The notes: generated from the letters alone by a model not told the origin. 64,000 bases of DNA from Gammaproteobacteria bacterium (GCA_018824405.1 JAHJGO010000016.1:124001-188000); one strand, 5' to 3'. Shown: positions 1 through 9,169, counted from the first letter of the stretch. Program-made: numbers and translations.

Positions 1-1138
1 GATGATCCTGGCCATGGCTATCGGCGTGGCGGCGGTGGTGGTGCTTACTGCGCTGGGAGAGGGTGCAAGACGCTATGTGGTGGGGCAGTTTTCATCCCTG
101 GGCACGCATCTGCTGATCGTGTTCCCCGGCCGTTCTGAAACCACCGGCAACCCCGGCATGCTGCTGGGTGAAACGCCGCGCGACCTGACCCTCGATGATG
201 CCCTGATGCTCACCCGCAGCCGCGCCATTCGTCGAATTGCGCCCTTGACGGTGGGTTCTGCGCTGGTGACCACGCACAGGCGGAGCCGCGAAACGCCGGT
301 GCTGGGATCGACGGCGGAAATGCTGGAAGTGCGCAAGATGAGCATGGGCCAGGGGCAATTTCTGCCCGGCGGTGACCCGCGTCTGGCCTCGCCGGTGTGC
401 GTGCTGGGCGACACGGTCAGGAAAGAGCTGTTCGGCAACCAGCCTGCAGTCGGCGAGTGGCTGCGCATCGGCGACCGGCGTTTTCGCGTCATCGGCGTGC
501 TGGCCGCGCAGGGACAATCCATGGGCTTCGATACTGACGAACTGGTGATCGTGCCGGTGGCTTCGGCGCAAATGCTGTTCAATACCTCATCGCTGTTTCG
601 CATCCTGATTGAGGCGCGAGGCCGCGAGAGCATTGAAAAAGCCAAACAGGATGCACTGGAGATTCTGGCCCGGCGTCATGACGGGGAAAAGGATGTGACC
701 GTGGTCACCCAGGACGCGATTCTGGCAACCTTCGACCGGATTTTGCGCGCACTGACCCTGGCCGTCGCGGGGATCGCGGCGATCAGCCTGTCGGTGGCCG
801 GTATCCTGATCATGAATGTGATGCTGATCGCGGTGTCGCAGCGCAGGCAGGAAATTGGCCTGCTCAAGGCCATCGGAGCGGCTCCTGCGCAGATCCGCGC
901 CCTGTTCTTTGCCGAGGCGGCGGTGCTGTCCTTTGCGGGCGCACTGGCGGGTCTGGCGCTGGGCTTGCTGGGCAGCTTCATCATCGGCAGGATTTATCCC
1001 GTCCTGCCGAGCGTTCCGCCCTGGTGGGCGGTAGTCGCGGCCTTCAGCACCGCGCTACTTACCGGCATCCTGTTCAGCGTGGCCCCAGCGCGGCGCGCCT
1101 CGCGGCTTGATCCGGTCGAGTCACTGGCCAGGCACTAG
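1..1138 (+). CDS. MacB-type ABC transporter permease, 5' end cut by window
   Basis: Inner-membrane permease of the MacB/FtsX type, which couples a cytoplasmic ATPase to export or mechanotransmission across the envelope. The frame is open from the first base, so the true start lies upstream; about 378 residues are visible. It begins inside the first membrane helix (IGVAAVVVLTALGEGAR), followed by a large periplasmic MacB_PCD-like region and then three C-terminal helices from about residue 250 on, with the FtsX hallmark RRQEIGLLKAIGA. The next permease starts 2 bases after its stop, so the two are translationally linked and may form a heterodimer. The ATPase and any MacA-like adaptor would be upstream, outside the window. 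The substrate cannot be inferred. Confidence 0.88.
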   Translation, partial: MILAMAIGVAAVVVLTALGEGARRYVVGQFSSLGTHLLIVFPGRSETTGNPGMLLGETPRDLTLDDALMLTRSRAIRRIAPLTVGSALVTTHRRSRETPVLGSTAEMLEVRKMSMGQGQFLPGGDPRLASPVCVLGDTVRKELFGNQPAVGEWLRIGDRRFRVIGVLAAQGQSMGFDTDELVIVPVASAQMLFNTSSLFRILIEARGRESIEKAKQDALEILARRHDGEKDVTVVTQDAILATFDRILRALTLAVAGIAAISLSVAGILIMNVMLIAVSQRRQEIGLLKAIGAAPAQIRALFFAEAAVLSFAGALAGLALGLLGSFIIGRIYPVLPSVPPWWAVVAAFSTALLTGILFSVAPARRASRLDPVESLARH

Positions 1139-1140
1139 CC

Positions 1141-2343
1141 ATGCTGATTCAGGATTTTTTACCTTTTACCGCGAGTTCCATCATTGCGCACCGCATGCGC
1201 AGCTTTCTCACTGCATTGGGGATTGCGGTCGGCATCGCCGCAGTCATTCTGCTGACTTCCATCGGCGAAGGCATACACCAGTTTGTGTTGTCCGAATTTA
1301 CCCAGTTCGGCACCAATCTGATCAGCGTAGCACCGGGCAAATCTTCCACGCGCGGCGGGCCATCCGCCGGAATCATCAGCTCAGTGCGTCCCCTCAGCAT
1401 CGAGGATGCCGAGGCCTTGCGGCGCGTGCCCCATGTCGAGCATGTGGACCCCAGCGCTCAGGGCAATGCCGACGTGGAAGCAGAGGGCAAGTCGCGGCGC
1501 GTGACAGTGTATGGCGTTGGTCACGAAATGGCGCAAACCTTCCGCATGAAAGTGCAGCTTGGAAAATTCCTTCCCCCCGACGACCCGAGCGCGGCGCGTG
1601 CTTTCGTGGTGCTGGGATCGAAGGTAAAACAGGAACTGTTCGGTACGGTAAATCCTCTCGGCAGCCGCATCCGCATCGGCAGCGAACGCTATCGCGTGAT
1701 CGGCGTGATGGAATCCAAGGGCCAGGTACTGGGCTTTGATCTGGACGATACTGTGTATATCCCGGTTTCACGCGCCCTGGAGCTGTTCAATCGGGCAGGC
1801 CTGATGGAAGTGCACGTCACCTATCACAGCAACGCACCTCTGGATAAAGTGGTGAAGGGGATCAAAACCGTGCTGCTGGCACGTCACGGGCGCGAGGATT
1901 TCACCATTACGCCTCAGCAGCAAATGCTCGAGGTCATGGGCTCGGTTCTGGATGTGCTGACTTTTGCCGTGGGCGCCCTGGGGGGTATTTCACTGCTGGT
2001 GGGCGGGGTCGGCATCCTGACCATCATGACCATGTCCGTGACCGAGCGCACCAGCGAAATCGGCCTGCTGCGTTCGCTGGGCGCCAAACGCAGCCAGATA
2101 CTTGCACTTTTTCTCGGTGAAGCTGCCTTGCTCGCCGCTGTGGGTGGGGCGGCTGGACTGGTGCTGGGCGTCGGCCTGGCGCAATTGCTGCACGTGAGTT
2201 TCAGCGCCCTGCCCGTGCATACCCCCTGGTCTTACGTCCTGCTGGCCGAGGGAATCGCAGTGGTCATCGGCCTTGTGGCCGGTGTGCTGCCTGCGCGTCG
2301 TGCCGCCATGCTGGACCCGGTGGAAGCGCTGAGGTCTGAATGA
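1141..2343 (+). CDS. MacB-type ABC transporter permease
   Basis: Second MacB/FtsX-type permease, 400 residues. The N-terminal helix (about residues 20-45, ALGIAVGIAAVILLTSIGEG), the periplasmic domain and three C-terminal helices match the preceding gene in layout. The conserved stretch ERTSEIGLLRSLGAKRSQI follows the second helix. The closing DPVEALRSE is typical of the family. The start at 1141 is chosen because it is 2 bases after the upstream stop and preserves the full first helix. Tandem divergent permeases suggest a heterodimeric exporter. Family assignment is secure; the substrate is unknown. Confidence 0.9.
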   Translation: MLIQDFLPFTASSIIAHRMRSFLTALGIAVGIAAVILLTSIGEGIHQFVLSEFTQFGTNLISVAPGKSSTRGGPSAGIISSVRPLSIEDAEALRRVPHVEHVDPSAQGNADVEAEGKSRRVTVYGVGHEMAQTFRMKVQLGKFLPPDDPSAARAFVVLGSKVKQELFGTVNPLGSRIRIGSERYRVIGVMESKGQVLGFDLDDTVYIPVSRALELFNRAGLMEVHVTYHSNAPLDKVVKGIKTVLLARHGREDFTITPQQQMLEVMGSVLDVLTFAVGALGGISLLVGGVGILTIMTMSVTERTSEIGLLRSLGAKRSQILALFLGEAALLAAVGGAAGLVLGVGLAQLLHVSFSALPVHTPWSYVLLAEGIAVVIGLVAGVLPARRAAMLDPVEALRSE

Positions 2344-2377
2344 ATATTGCCCCATGTCTGAAATTTTAGGAGTCTGA

Positions 2378-3565
2378 ATGTCTGAAATGTTTTCCATTGC
2401 CCGTCTGCCGCGCATCGATTTTGGTCCCGGCAGCATCATGAAATTGCCTGCCCTGCTGGCCAGATACGGCAAACGGGTATTGCTGGTAACCGGTGGCGCT
2501 TCTTTTTGCGCTACGCCGTATTGGGCGGAATTGAGTGACACGCTGCGCGATCAGGGATTTGCCTGGGAGATTTTCAGGGTGAACGGCGAGCCGTCTCCGC
2601 AACTGGTGGATGATGCAGTGGCCGTGCTGCGAGGCAGCCAGTTCGACGTGGTGCTGGGCATCGGCGGCGGCAGCGTGCTGGATGCGGCCAAGGCTATCGC
2701 CGGTCTGCTCGGGTCGGGAAATTCGGTGATGGATTACCTCGAAGGCGTGGGGCCGGAACTGCCTTATCTCGGGCCGTCCACGCCTTTTATCGCGGTACCC
2801 ACCACGGCCGGCACCGGTTCCGAGGCTACCAAGAATGCGGTGCTTTCCGCTCACGGCCCGGAAGGTTTCAAGAAATCTTTCCGCGACGAACAACTGGTAC
2901 CGGAATATGCCGTGGTCGACCCGGATCTGCTGGCTTCCTGTCCGCCGCACCTGATCGCGGCCAACGGCATGGATGCCTTCACCCAGCTGCTGGAGTCTTT
3001 CGTTTCCAGTAAGGCCAACCCGTTTACCGATGCCCTGGCGTGGTCGGGTATGGAAGCCGTGCGGGATGGCCTGATGGCCTGGTACGAGGGCGGGGAGGAT
3101 GCGGCGATGGGGCGGGAGAAAATGGCTTATGCCGCACTGCTTTCCGGTATTACCCTGGCCCAGGTGGGGCTGGGAGCGGTGCACGGACTGGCGGCGCCGC
3201 TGGGGGCTTTTTTCCCCATTCCCCACGGCGTGGTATGCGGCACCCTGCTGGAAGCGGCAACGCGGGAGAATATCCAGGTCATGGAGGCGCGCGATCCGGC
3301 CAATCCTGCGCTGGCGAAATATGCCCGTGTCGGGCGCCTGCTGCGCGGCAAGACCCATGTCGATGATGTCGGAGCGCGCGGGGTCCTGTTAAAAGTGCTT
3401 GGTGAATGGACCGAACGTATGGGCTTGCCGCGCTTGGGCGAGTTTGGCGTGAATGAGGCCGATTTGCCGCGCATCGTCGCCAACTGCCGCGGCAGCAGCA
3501 TGAAAACCAATCCCATTGTCATATCTGACGCAGAGGTAGGCAATATCCTACAGGCGCGCCTATAA
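2378..3565 (+). CDS. iron-containing alcohol dehydrogenase family protein
   Basis: Group III (Fe-ADH fold) dehydrogenase of 395 residues, normal length for the family. The N-terminal Rossmann-like half has the GIGGGSVLDAAKAIAG nucleotide signature (about residues 94-109). The C-terminal helical half carries the metal-site motifs, including NGMDAFTQLLESF and VHGLAAPLGAFFPIPHG with its conserved histidines. Such enzymes reduce aldehydes or oxidise alcohols with NAD(P)H; the substrate cannot be read from sequence. A TAGGAG ribosome site precedes the start. A near copy of the start region (ATGTCTGAAAT) lies 24 bases upstream and encodes a 7-codon frame ending directly before the true ATG. It lies 34 bases after the permease pair and may be co-transcribed. 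Confidence 0.9.
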   Translation: MSEMFSIARLPRIDFGPGSIMKLPALLARYGKRVLLVTGGASFCATPYWAELSDTLRDQGFAWEIFRVNGEPSPQLVDDAVAVLRGSQFDVVLGIGGGSVLDAAKAIAGLLGSGNSVMDYLEGVGPELPYLGPSTPFIAVPTTAGTGSEATKNAVLSAHGPEGFKKSFRDEQLVPEYAVVDPDLLASCPPHLIAANGMDAFTQLLESFVSSKANPFTDALAWSGMEAVRDGLMAWYEGGEDAAMGREKMAYAALLSGITLAQVGLGAVHGLAAPLGAFFPIPHGVVCGTLLEAATRENIQVMEARDPANPALAKYARVGRLLRGKTHVDDVGARGVLLKVLGEWTERMGLPRLGEFGVNEADLPRIVANCRGSSMKTNPIVISDAEVGNILQARL

Positions 3566-3597
3566 TTCAGGACTTACTCGTTTTATAGAATTCCCCA

Positions 3598-4509
3598 ATG
3601 CAGAGTTCCTTGCCCTCGAATACTGGCGATTTGTTAAACGCTTTGCGTGAACTGGACGCTGGCGTCCACAAGCACATGTCCTGGCTCAAGGTGTTGCATC
3701 GTTCTCTGATCTGCAATAGTGCATCCAATGCGGAAGACATGCTGGATGACGCCCACTGTCGTTGCCAGTTCGGACTGTGGTATTACGGACAGCCGCACCC
3801 GGAGTTGCTGGGCGATAACAGCTTCGAAAAAATCGGTACCTTGCATCAGGAAGTGCATGAATGCGCCCGTGCGCTTCTGCTCAAGAGCCAGGATGGCCAG
3901 GTGATTTCGCCGGACGAATACAATCAGTTCATGGATGCTGCGCTTCAATTCAAATTTGAAGTGGGCAAACTGCAGGCGAATATCATTAACCAGGTTTGTG
4001 TGGTGGACCATCTGACCGGCGTGTGGAACCGCAGCAGCATGCAGCAAAAGCTCGAGGAGGAACATGAGCGCATGATGCGCAGTGATCAGCAATGCTGCGT
4101 TTGCATGATGGATCTGGATAACTTCAAACAGGTCAATGATACCTACGGCCATCCGGTCGGCGATCTGGTATTGCAGGCGGCCACCCAATTTCTGAATAAA
4201 CAGTTGCGGAAATACGACTCGGTTTTCCGCTACGGGGGCGAGGAATTTCTGTTGTGCCTTCCCAGTACAACGATAGAGGATGCTCAGTCCCTGATGGATC
4301 GTCTGCGCAGTGAATTGGCCGCATTTCCGATTGAGTTGAAGGGCAAGAGTGCAATCCATATCAGTGCTTCGTTTGGCCTTGCAACAATGAGACCGGATGA
4401 AAGTATCGCCAACACAATCGAGCAAGCCGACCACGCCTTGTTGTGTGCCAAAGCCAATGGCCGCAATCTGGTTTGTGTCTGGAGCCTGGATTTCAAGATG
4501 CCTGACTAG
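3598..4509 (+). CDS. CZB-domain diguanylate cyclase (DgcZ-like)
   Basis: Predicted cytoplasmic diguanylate cyclase making c-di-GMP, 303 residues, close to E. coli DgcZ in size and architecture. Residues 15-130 form a chemoreceptor zinc-binding (CZB) domain: H24, C56 in CQFGLWYYG, and the H83-x3-H87 pair match the 3His/1Cys zinc site. The GGDEF domain (about 135-300) has an intact GGEEF at 213-217 and an RxxD inhibitory site (R204-D207) five residues upstream, so it should be catalytically active and product-inhibited. By analogy with DgcZ, zinc would inhibit it, linking zinc availability to biofilm behaviour; that is inference. The ribosome site is weak. Confidence 0.9.
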   Translation: MQSSLPSNTGDLLNALRELDAGVHKHMSWLKVLHRSLICNSASNAEDMLDDAHCRCQFGLWYYGQPHPELLGDNSFEKIGTLHQEVHECARALLLKSQDGQVISPDEYNQFMDAALQFKFEVGKLQANIINQVCVVDHLTGVWNRSSMQQKLEEEHERMMRSDQQCCVCMMDLDNFKQVNDTYGHPVGDLVLQAATQFLNKQLRKYDSVFRYGGEEFLLCLPSTTIEDAQSLMDRLRSELAAFPIELKGKSAIHISASFGLATMRPDESIANTIEQADHALLCAKANGRNLVCVWSLDFKMPD

Positions 4510-4616
4510 GTGCTAACACGCCTTAATCAAAACTAACCGTACCTGAACAACCCGGGGTTTTTCATAAATTCGGGCAATTCCCCTTTTATTTTGGAATAAA
4601 AATAAATCACTTCCAA

Positions 4617-4640
4617 AAGCATTGATCTAGATCAATGCTT
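4617..4640. promoter_or_regulatory. FNR/Anr-type binding site upstream of the FccAB-like genes
   Basis: A perfect 24-bp palindrome whose centre (4622-4635) reads TTGATCTAGATCAA, exactly the FNR/Anr/Dnr consensus TTGAT-N4-ATCAA. Its centre is about 90 bp before the cytochrome start codon, inside the 207-bp gap after the diguanylate cyclase. No T-tract follows, so a terminator is unlikely. It suggests oxygen- or NO-responsive control by an FNR-family regulator. Confidence 0.75.
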
Positions 4641-4717
4641 GTTTCCTGGCTTGCCTCCAATCTTCCAGTCGCAGTGCGTTTCATCGTCCATTGGTAGTTA
4701 AATTATAAGGAGGAGAT

Positions 4718-5302
4718 ATGAAGCCCATGGGGATTGCCGCCATCATTGGTGGTTGTTTTATGATTCAAATGCCGGTATGGGCCGAAAGCCCAAGCCAGGC
4801 GGCCATGTTGTCGAATACTTGTGCCGGCTGTCACGGCACCAACGGAAGCAGTGTCGGACCCAGCATGCCTACCATCGCGGGTATGCCCGAAGTCTACCTG
4901 CTGGACACCATGAAGAAGTTCAAGAGCGGGGAACGTCCGTCCAGCATCATGGGGCGCCTGGCTAAAGCCTATTCGGACGAAGAGATCAAAATGATGGTGG
5001 ATTTCTTTGTTAAACATCCGTTCGGTCGCGAGAAGCAGGATGTGGATGCGGCCAAGGTTGCCATCGGCAAGCAGATTCACGATCAGCGTTGCAAGAAGTG
5101 CCATATGGATAATGGTCGCGATTCCGAGGATAGCGGCATCCTGGCCGGACAGTGGAAAGAATACCTGCAAATCAGCATGCACGAGTTCCGTTCCGGCAAA
5201 CGCAAGATGCCTGAAAAAATGGCAGAAAAAATCGAGGGCGAAGGCAAGTTGACGCCTGCAGAGGTGGAAGCCGTCATCCATTTTTACGCCAGCCAGCAAT
5301 AA
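4718..5302 (+). CDS. fccA: diheme cytochrome c, FccA-like subunit of flavocytochrome c
   Basis: Periplasmic diheme c-type cytochrome, 194 residues with an N-terminal Sec signal peptide ending near VWA (residue 22). Two heme sites are visible: CAGCH (35-39) and CKKCH (125-129), in tandem cytochrome c4/c553-like domains. It lies 10 bases before an FccB-like flavoprotein, so it should accept electrons from sulfide oxidation and pass them to the respiratory chain. An excellent ribosome site (AAGGAGGAG) fixes the start. An FNR-type box lies upstream. The fccA name rests on the gene pair; a general cytochrome c4 role is the alternative. Confidence 0.85.
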   Translation: MKPMGIAAIIGGCFMIQMPVWAESPSQAAMLSNTCAGCHGTNGSSVGPSMPTIAGMPEVYLLDTMKKFKSGERPSSIMGRLAKAYSDEEIKMMVDFFVKHPFGREKQDVDAAKVAIGKQIHDQRCKKCHMDNGRDSEDSGILAGQWKEYLQISMHEFRSGKRKMPEKMAEKIEGEGKLTPAEVEAVIHFYASQQ

Positions 5303-5312
5303 GGAGCCGATC

Positions 5313-6581
5313 ATGAATCGCAGAAATTTCATACAAATGGCCGGTCTTGCAGCAGGAGCAGGCTTGTCTTCCTTTTCCATCCTGGCGCGCGCGGGTGAAG
5401 TACTGCCCAAGAAGGGCCGTCGCGTGGTCGTGGTGGGGGGCGGCTACGGCGGCACCATCGTGTCCAAATACATCCGCATGAGCGATCCTTCCATTGAAGT
5501 GGTGATGATCGAGCGCAACAAGACTTTTGTGTCCTGTCCGTTCAGTAACCTGGTGATCGGCGGTAGCCGCGATCTCAAGGACAACATGATCACCTACGAT
5601 AAGCTTGAGGCAAAGCACGGTATCAAGGTGATTTATGATGAAGTGACCGGCATTGATGTTGCCGCGAAGCAGGTCAAGGTTGGCGCCGGAACCATCAGTT
5701 ATGACAGGCTCGTGCTTTCTCCCGGTATCGATTTCCGCTTCGATGAACTGGAAGGCTACGATCCGGTTGAAACGCCGAAATACATGCCGCACGCCTGGAA
5801 GGCCGGCGAGCAGACGCTGCGTTTGCGCAAGCAGCTGGTGGATATGGCCGATGGCGGCACGGTTGTGCTGTCGGTGCCGGTGACCCCTTTCCGCTGCCCG
5901 CCCGGTCCTTACGAGCGTATCAGCCAGATTGCATGGCACCTCAAAAACCATAAACCCAAGTCCAAGATCCTTGTTCTGGATGCCAATCCGGATATCGTTT
6001 CCAAAGGCCCACTGTTCAAAAAAGCCTGGGAAAAGCATTACAAGGGCATTATCGAGTTTCACGCCGGCAACAAGGTGGTCAAGGTAGACCACAAGGCCAT
6101 GATGGTGGATACCGGTGTGGAAGAGGTCAAAGGCGCCGTGATCAACGTTGTGCCGCCACAAAAGGCGGGTGCGGTTGCATACATGGCGGGTGTGGTGGGT
6201 GAAGACAAGAAATGGTGCCCGGTGAATCAGGTCACCTTCGAATCCACTATCGTGCCCAATGTACATGTGATCGGCGATGCTTGCAGCGCTGGTGCCATGC
6301 CGAAGTCGGGGTATTCTGCCAACTCTCAGGCCAAGGTGTGCGCGCTCAACGTGGTTCAGCTGATGAATGGCAAGGAGCCGATTCCGCCTTCACACGTCAA
6401 TGTCTGCTACAGCTATGTCACAGACAAGGAAGCCATTTCGGTTTCGGCAGTGTACAAGGTGGCTGAGGGTAAAACGATTGCCGTGCCCAACTCGGGCGGG
6501 GTGTCTCCTGATCTGTCCGAGCTGGAAGGCGTTTATGCTCACAGCTGGATCAAGAATATCCTCCACGAAATGTCTTCCTGA
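5313..6581 (+). CDS. fccB: flavocytochrome c sulfide dehydrogenase flavoprotein subunit (FccB-like)
   Basis: Periplasmic flavoprotein of 422 residues related to sulfide:quinone oxidoreductases. A twin-arginine signal ([17 protein letters not shown]) indicates Tat export of the folded, FAD-loaded protein. The dinucleotide fold is seen in [10 protein letters not shown] (about 38-47). [11 protein letters not shown] places C75 where FccB binds FAD covalently, and C195 in RCPPGPYER matches a redox-active cysteine of the family; other cysteines lie at 302, 324, 343 and 365. It would oxidise sulfide to sulfur or polysulfide and transfer electrons to the cytochrome encoded just upstream. The Tat signal and partner gene favour FccB over membrane-bound SQR. 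The operon ends at the terminator that follows. Confidence 0.88.
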   Translation: MNRRNFIQMAGLAAGAGLSSFSILARAGEVLPKKGRRVVVVGGGYGGTIVSKYIRMSDPSIEVVMIERNKTFVSCPFSNLVIGGSRDLKDNMITYDKLEAKHGIKVIYDEVTGIDVAAKQVKVGAGTISYDRLVLSPGIDFRFDELEGYDPVETPKYMPHAWKAGEQTLRLRKQLVDMADGGTVVLSVPVTPFRCPPGPYERISQIAWHLKNHKPKSKILVLDANPDIVSKGPLFKKAWEKHYKGIIEFHAGNKVVKVDHKAMMVDTGVEEVKGAVINVVPPQKAGAVAYMAGVVGEDKKWCPVNQVTFESTIVPNVHVIGDACSAGAMPKSGYSANSQAKVCALNVVQLMNGKEPIPPSHVNVCYSYVTDKEAISVSAVYKVAEGKTIAVPNSGGVSPDLSELEGVYAHSWIKNILHEMSS

Positions 6582-6612
6582 ATCACATTCAGTAAGTATT
6601 TCGTTTTTTTTG

Positions 6613-6639
6613 CCCCGCCAACCCGGCGGGGTTTTTTTT
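6613..6639 (+). terminator. rho-independent terminator after fccAB
   Basis: A perfect 7-bp stem CCCCGCC/GGCGGGG with a 5-base loop is followed directly by eight T residues. It closes the fccAB transcript and separates it from the next gene. Confidence 0.92.
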
Positions 6640-6671
6640 GGGGGGCACAGAATTAGTCCGTGCCGTGTAAA

Positions 6672-6702
6672 TTCAACCGACCGGTATATATGGCGTTATA
6701 AT
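6672..6702 (+). promoter_or_regulatory. probable sigma70 promoter of the DAHP synthase gene
   Basis: A consensus -10 hexamer TATAAT lies at 6697-6702, 38 bp before the start codon, in the gap after a terminator. The -35 is weak (TTCAAC at 6672-6677, 19-bp spacing). The position fits the start of a new transcription unit. Confidence 0.55.
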
Positions 6703-6739
6703 CTATTTTTCCCCGACATTAAGTGATTAAACACCGACT

Positions 6740-7804
6740 ATGCGTCCCGAAACAGACGACTTGCGAATTCGTGAAATCAAGGAGCTCATACCCCCTGCCC
6801 AGCTGCAGGCAGAACTTCCCATCACCGACAGTGCCGCCGCCACTGTCTTTGAGGCGCGGCAAGGCATTCACAAAATTCTCCACGAAGAGGATGACCGCTT
6901 GCTGGTGATTATCGGGCCCTGTTCCGTTCACGACCCTATTGCCGCTCGGGACTACGCTGAACGGCTGAAAAAGCTGAAGGATGAGCTGAAGGGCGATCTG
7001 CTCATCGTCATGCGGGTTTATTTCGAGAAGCCGCGCACCACCGTCGGCTGGAAGGGGCTGATCAATGACCCGGAGCTCGACGGCACCTTCAATGTCAACA
7101 AGGGTCTGCACTTGGCGCGGCAACTGCTGCTCGACATCAACAACCTGGGGCTGCCGGCGGGAAGCGAGTTTCTCGACCTGATTTCGCCTCAATATATTGC
7201 CGACCTCATCAGTTGGGGGGCGATCGGCGCCCGCACCACCGAGAGTCAGGGGCACCGCGAACTCTCCTCCGGCCTCTCATGCCCTGTCGGTTTCAAGAAC
7301 GGTACCAGCGGTTCGCTCAAGATCGCCCTCGATGCGATGCGCGCCGCCTCTCAGCCGCACCACTTCCTCTCTGTCACCAAGGATGGTTTCTCTGCCATCT
7401 TTTCCACCACCGGCAACGAGGATTGCCATGTCATACTGCGTGGCGGCATCCGTCCCAACTACGATGCCGAGTCGATCAACATCGCCGCCGACGAGATAGC
7501 GGCGGCCGGTCTCAAGCCGCGCTTGATGGTCGACTTCAGTCACGCCAACTCGCGCAAGAACCACCTCAAACAGATCGATGTAGGCCGCGATGTGGCGGGG
7601 CAGATAGCTCGTGGCGACCGCCGTATCATGGGGGTGATGATCGAGAGTTTCCTGGAGGCGGGGAGGCAGGATTGGCGTACGGGTCAGGATCTGGTTTACG
7701 GCCAGAGCATCACAGATGCCTGCATCTGCTGGGATGACAGCGAACCACTGCTGCGTGAACTTGCTGAGGCGGTACGAAAACGCCGAAGCACACATCAGGG
7801 GTGA
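6740..7804 (+). CDS. aroG: 3-deoxy-7-phosphoheptulonate synthase, class I-alpha (AroG type)
   Basis: First enzyme of the shikimate pathway, condensing phosphoenolpyruvate with erythrose 4-phosphate. The 354-residue protein has the AroG-type hallmarks IIGPCSVHDP (phosphate/PEP region), VYFEKPRTTVGWKGLINDP, and CPVGFKNGTSG, with VDFSHANS near the C-terminus. Length matches E. coli AroG/AroF/AroH. An N-terminal extension of the I-alpha kind usually mediates feedback inhibition by an aromatic amino acid; which one cannot be told. It stands alone behind its own promoter, far from the second, class I-beta DAHP synthase at 61.9-62.9 kb. The ATG at 6740 preserves the family N-terminus. Confidence 0.93.
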   Translation: MRPETDDLRIREIKELIPPAQLQAELPITDSAAATVFEARQGIHKILHEEDDRLLVIIGPCSVHDPIAARDYAERLKKLKDELKGDLLIVMRVYFEKPRTTVGWKGLINDPELDGTFNVNKGLHLARQLLLDINNLGLPAGSEFLDLISPQYIADLISWGAIGARTTESQGHRELSSGLSCPVGFKNGTSGSLKIALDAMRAASQPHHFLSVTKDGFSAIFSTTGNEDCHVILRGGIRPNYDAESINIAADEIAAAGLKPRLMVDFSHANSRKNHLKQIDVGRDVAGQIARGDRRIMGVMIESFLEAGRQDWRTGQDLVYGQSITDACICWDDSEPLLRELAEAVRKRRSTHQG

Positions 7805-7893
7805 CAGAATCGTACATTTACCCCTTAGGAGAATGACAGATTGCTTCAATATCCTTGAGGTCTGTGCGTCTTCACGATTAATGAACTAGTGTT

Positions 7894-8616
7894 TTAAATC
7901 CTGATTGCTTCACACCCATACTCGTCGCAGCGCAGATAGCCGCCCTGTTCGTACCAGTCTGGCAGAACCCAGCGTTCGCAACGATGCTGGTCAATTTCAT
8001 GTTCATGTCGCGCCGGCCGATGGGTGTGGCCATGTATCATGCGCGGATAGTGGTAATCCCTGAAAGTATTTATAACAGATTCAGTGTTGACATCCATGAT
8101 ATCTGCTGTTTTCTGGCTTTGCGCCAGTTTGCTTTGTGCGCGCAAATGTTCGATCTGGGCTTTGCGTTGTGCCAGTGGCTGGGCAAGAAAATTTGTCTGC
8201 CACTTTGGGCTGCGGACCTGGGCGCGGAATGCCATGTAATCGGTGTCGTCAGTGCACAGAGTGTCGCCATGCATCAGCAGGGTCGGAGTGCCGTGAATGC
8301 CGATCAGGCTGGGGTCGGGCAGCATGTGCGCGCCGCAGGCGGTTGCCATGACTTTGCCCATGAGAAAATCGCGGTTGCCGTGCATCAGGTAGATCGCCAC
8401 ACCATTTAAATGCAGCCTGGCGAGCGCCTGGATTGCCTGCCGATTGAATGGATCGTGAATATCGTCGTCACCTGCCCAGTATTCGAACAGATCGCCCAGA
8501 ATATACAGGGCTTCTGCCTGAGTTGCGGTGCTTGCAAGGAATCGCGAGAAAGCTGAGGAGATTTCCGGACGATCCGCGCTCAGGTGCAGATCGGAAATGA
8601 AAAGGCTGAAAGGCAT
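7894..8616 (-). CDS. lpxH: UDP-2,3-diacylglucosamine diphosphatase
   Basis: Lipid A pathway enzyme that hydrolyses UDP-2,3-diacylglucosamine to lipid X plus UMP at the inner face of the inner membrane. The 240-residue calcineurin-like phosphoesterase has all metal-site blocks in order: ISDLHLS (about 8-14), LGDLFEYWAGDD (41-52), HGNRDFLMG, HGDTLCTDD and HGHTHRPA. Length and motifs match LpxH. It sits downstream of two cyclophilin genes on the same strand; ppiB-lpxH is a common arrangement in betaproteobacteria. Confidence 0.93.
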   Translation of the reverse strand: MPFSLFISDLHLSADRPEISSAFSRFLASTATQAEALYILGDLFEYWAGDDDIHDPFNRQAIQALARLHLNGVAIYLMHGNRDFLMGKVMATACGAHMLPDPSLIGIHGTPTLLMHGDTLCTDDTDYMAFRAQVRSPKWQTNFLAQPLAQRKAQIEHLRAQSKLAQSQKTADIMDVNTESVINTFRDYHYPRMIHGHTHRPARHEHEIDQHRCERWVLPDWYEQGGYLRCDEYGCEAIRI

Positions 8617-8674
8617 TCAAGGCAAGGGGGAAGGACGGCTGGCTTACGCGTCGCCCCTACCCCTCACTCCCCGC

Positions 8675-9166
8675 CTATACGGCTTCAGCGCTTTCGATTA
8701 TGACTGGCTCCACCGGCACGTCCTGATGCCCGTCCTTGTTGCCGGTGCGGACTTTCTTGATCTTGTCGATCACGTCCTGGCCTTCCACAACCTTGCCAAA
8801 TACGCAGTAGCCCCAGCCTTGTTGTGTTTCAGCTGTAAAATTGAGAAAGCTGTTGTCCGATGCATTGATGAAGAACTGCGACGAGGCCGAGTGCGGGTTG
8901 GGCGTACGTGCCATGGCGATGGTGTAGTTATCATTCTTGAGGCCGTTATTGGCTTCGTTCTTGATCGTGTCGCGCGTGGCCTTCTGCATCATGTCCGGCA
9001 TGAAGCCGCCGCCCTGGACCATGAAGCCGTCGATCACGCGGTGGAAGATGGTGCCATTGTAGAAACCGTCGTTCACATATTGAAGAAAGTTGGCAACAGT
9101 CTCCGGAGCCTTTTCGGCGTCGAGATCGAGCGTGATGGTGCCAAAGTTGGTTTGCAGCTTAACCAT
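8675..9166 (-). CDS. ppiB: cytoplasmic peptidyl-prolyl cis-trans isomerase (cyclophilin B type)
   Basis: Cyclophilin that catalyses proline isomerisation during protein folding, 163 residues with no signal peptide, hence cytoplasmic. The cyclophilin core is evident: [15 protein letters not shown] around residues 41-55 and [12 protein letters not shown] with the active-site glutamine and phenylalanine. The length equals E. coli PpiB. It starts 3 bases after the stop of the exported paralogue, so the two are co-expressed. The 58-bp gap to lpxH contains a C-rich stretch of no clear function. Confidence 0.94.
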   Translation of the reverse strand: MVKLQTNFGTITLDLDAEKAPETVANFLQYVNDGFYNGTIFHRVIDGFMVQGGGFMPDMMQKATRDTIKNEANNGLKNDNYTIAMARTPNPHSASSQFFINASDNSFLNFTAETQQGWGYCVFGKVVEGQDVIDKIKKVRTGNKDGHQDVPVEPVIIESAEAV

Positions 9167-9169
9167 GTT

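Noticed and set aside
4617-4640. The palindrome as a terminator of the upstream cyclase.
   Set aside because: The stem is AT-rich, lacks a loop and a T-run, and matches the FNR consensus exactly.
5313-6581. Sulfide:quinone oxidoreductase.
   Set aside because: The twin-arginine signal, the FAD-linking cysteine context and the adjacent diheme cytochrome favour FccB.
8617-8674. C-rich stretch between lpxH and ppiB as another heptamer copy.
   Set aside because: Only CCCTCAC-like fragments are visible; there is no clear period of 7 and no inverted partner.
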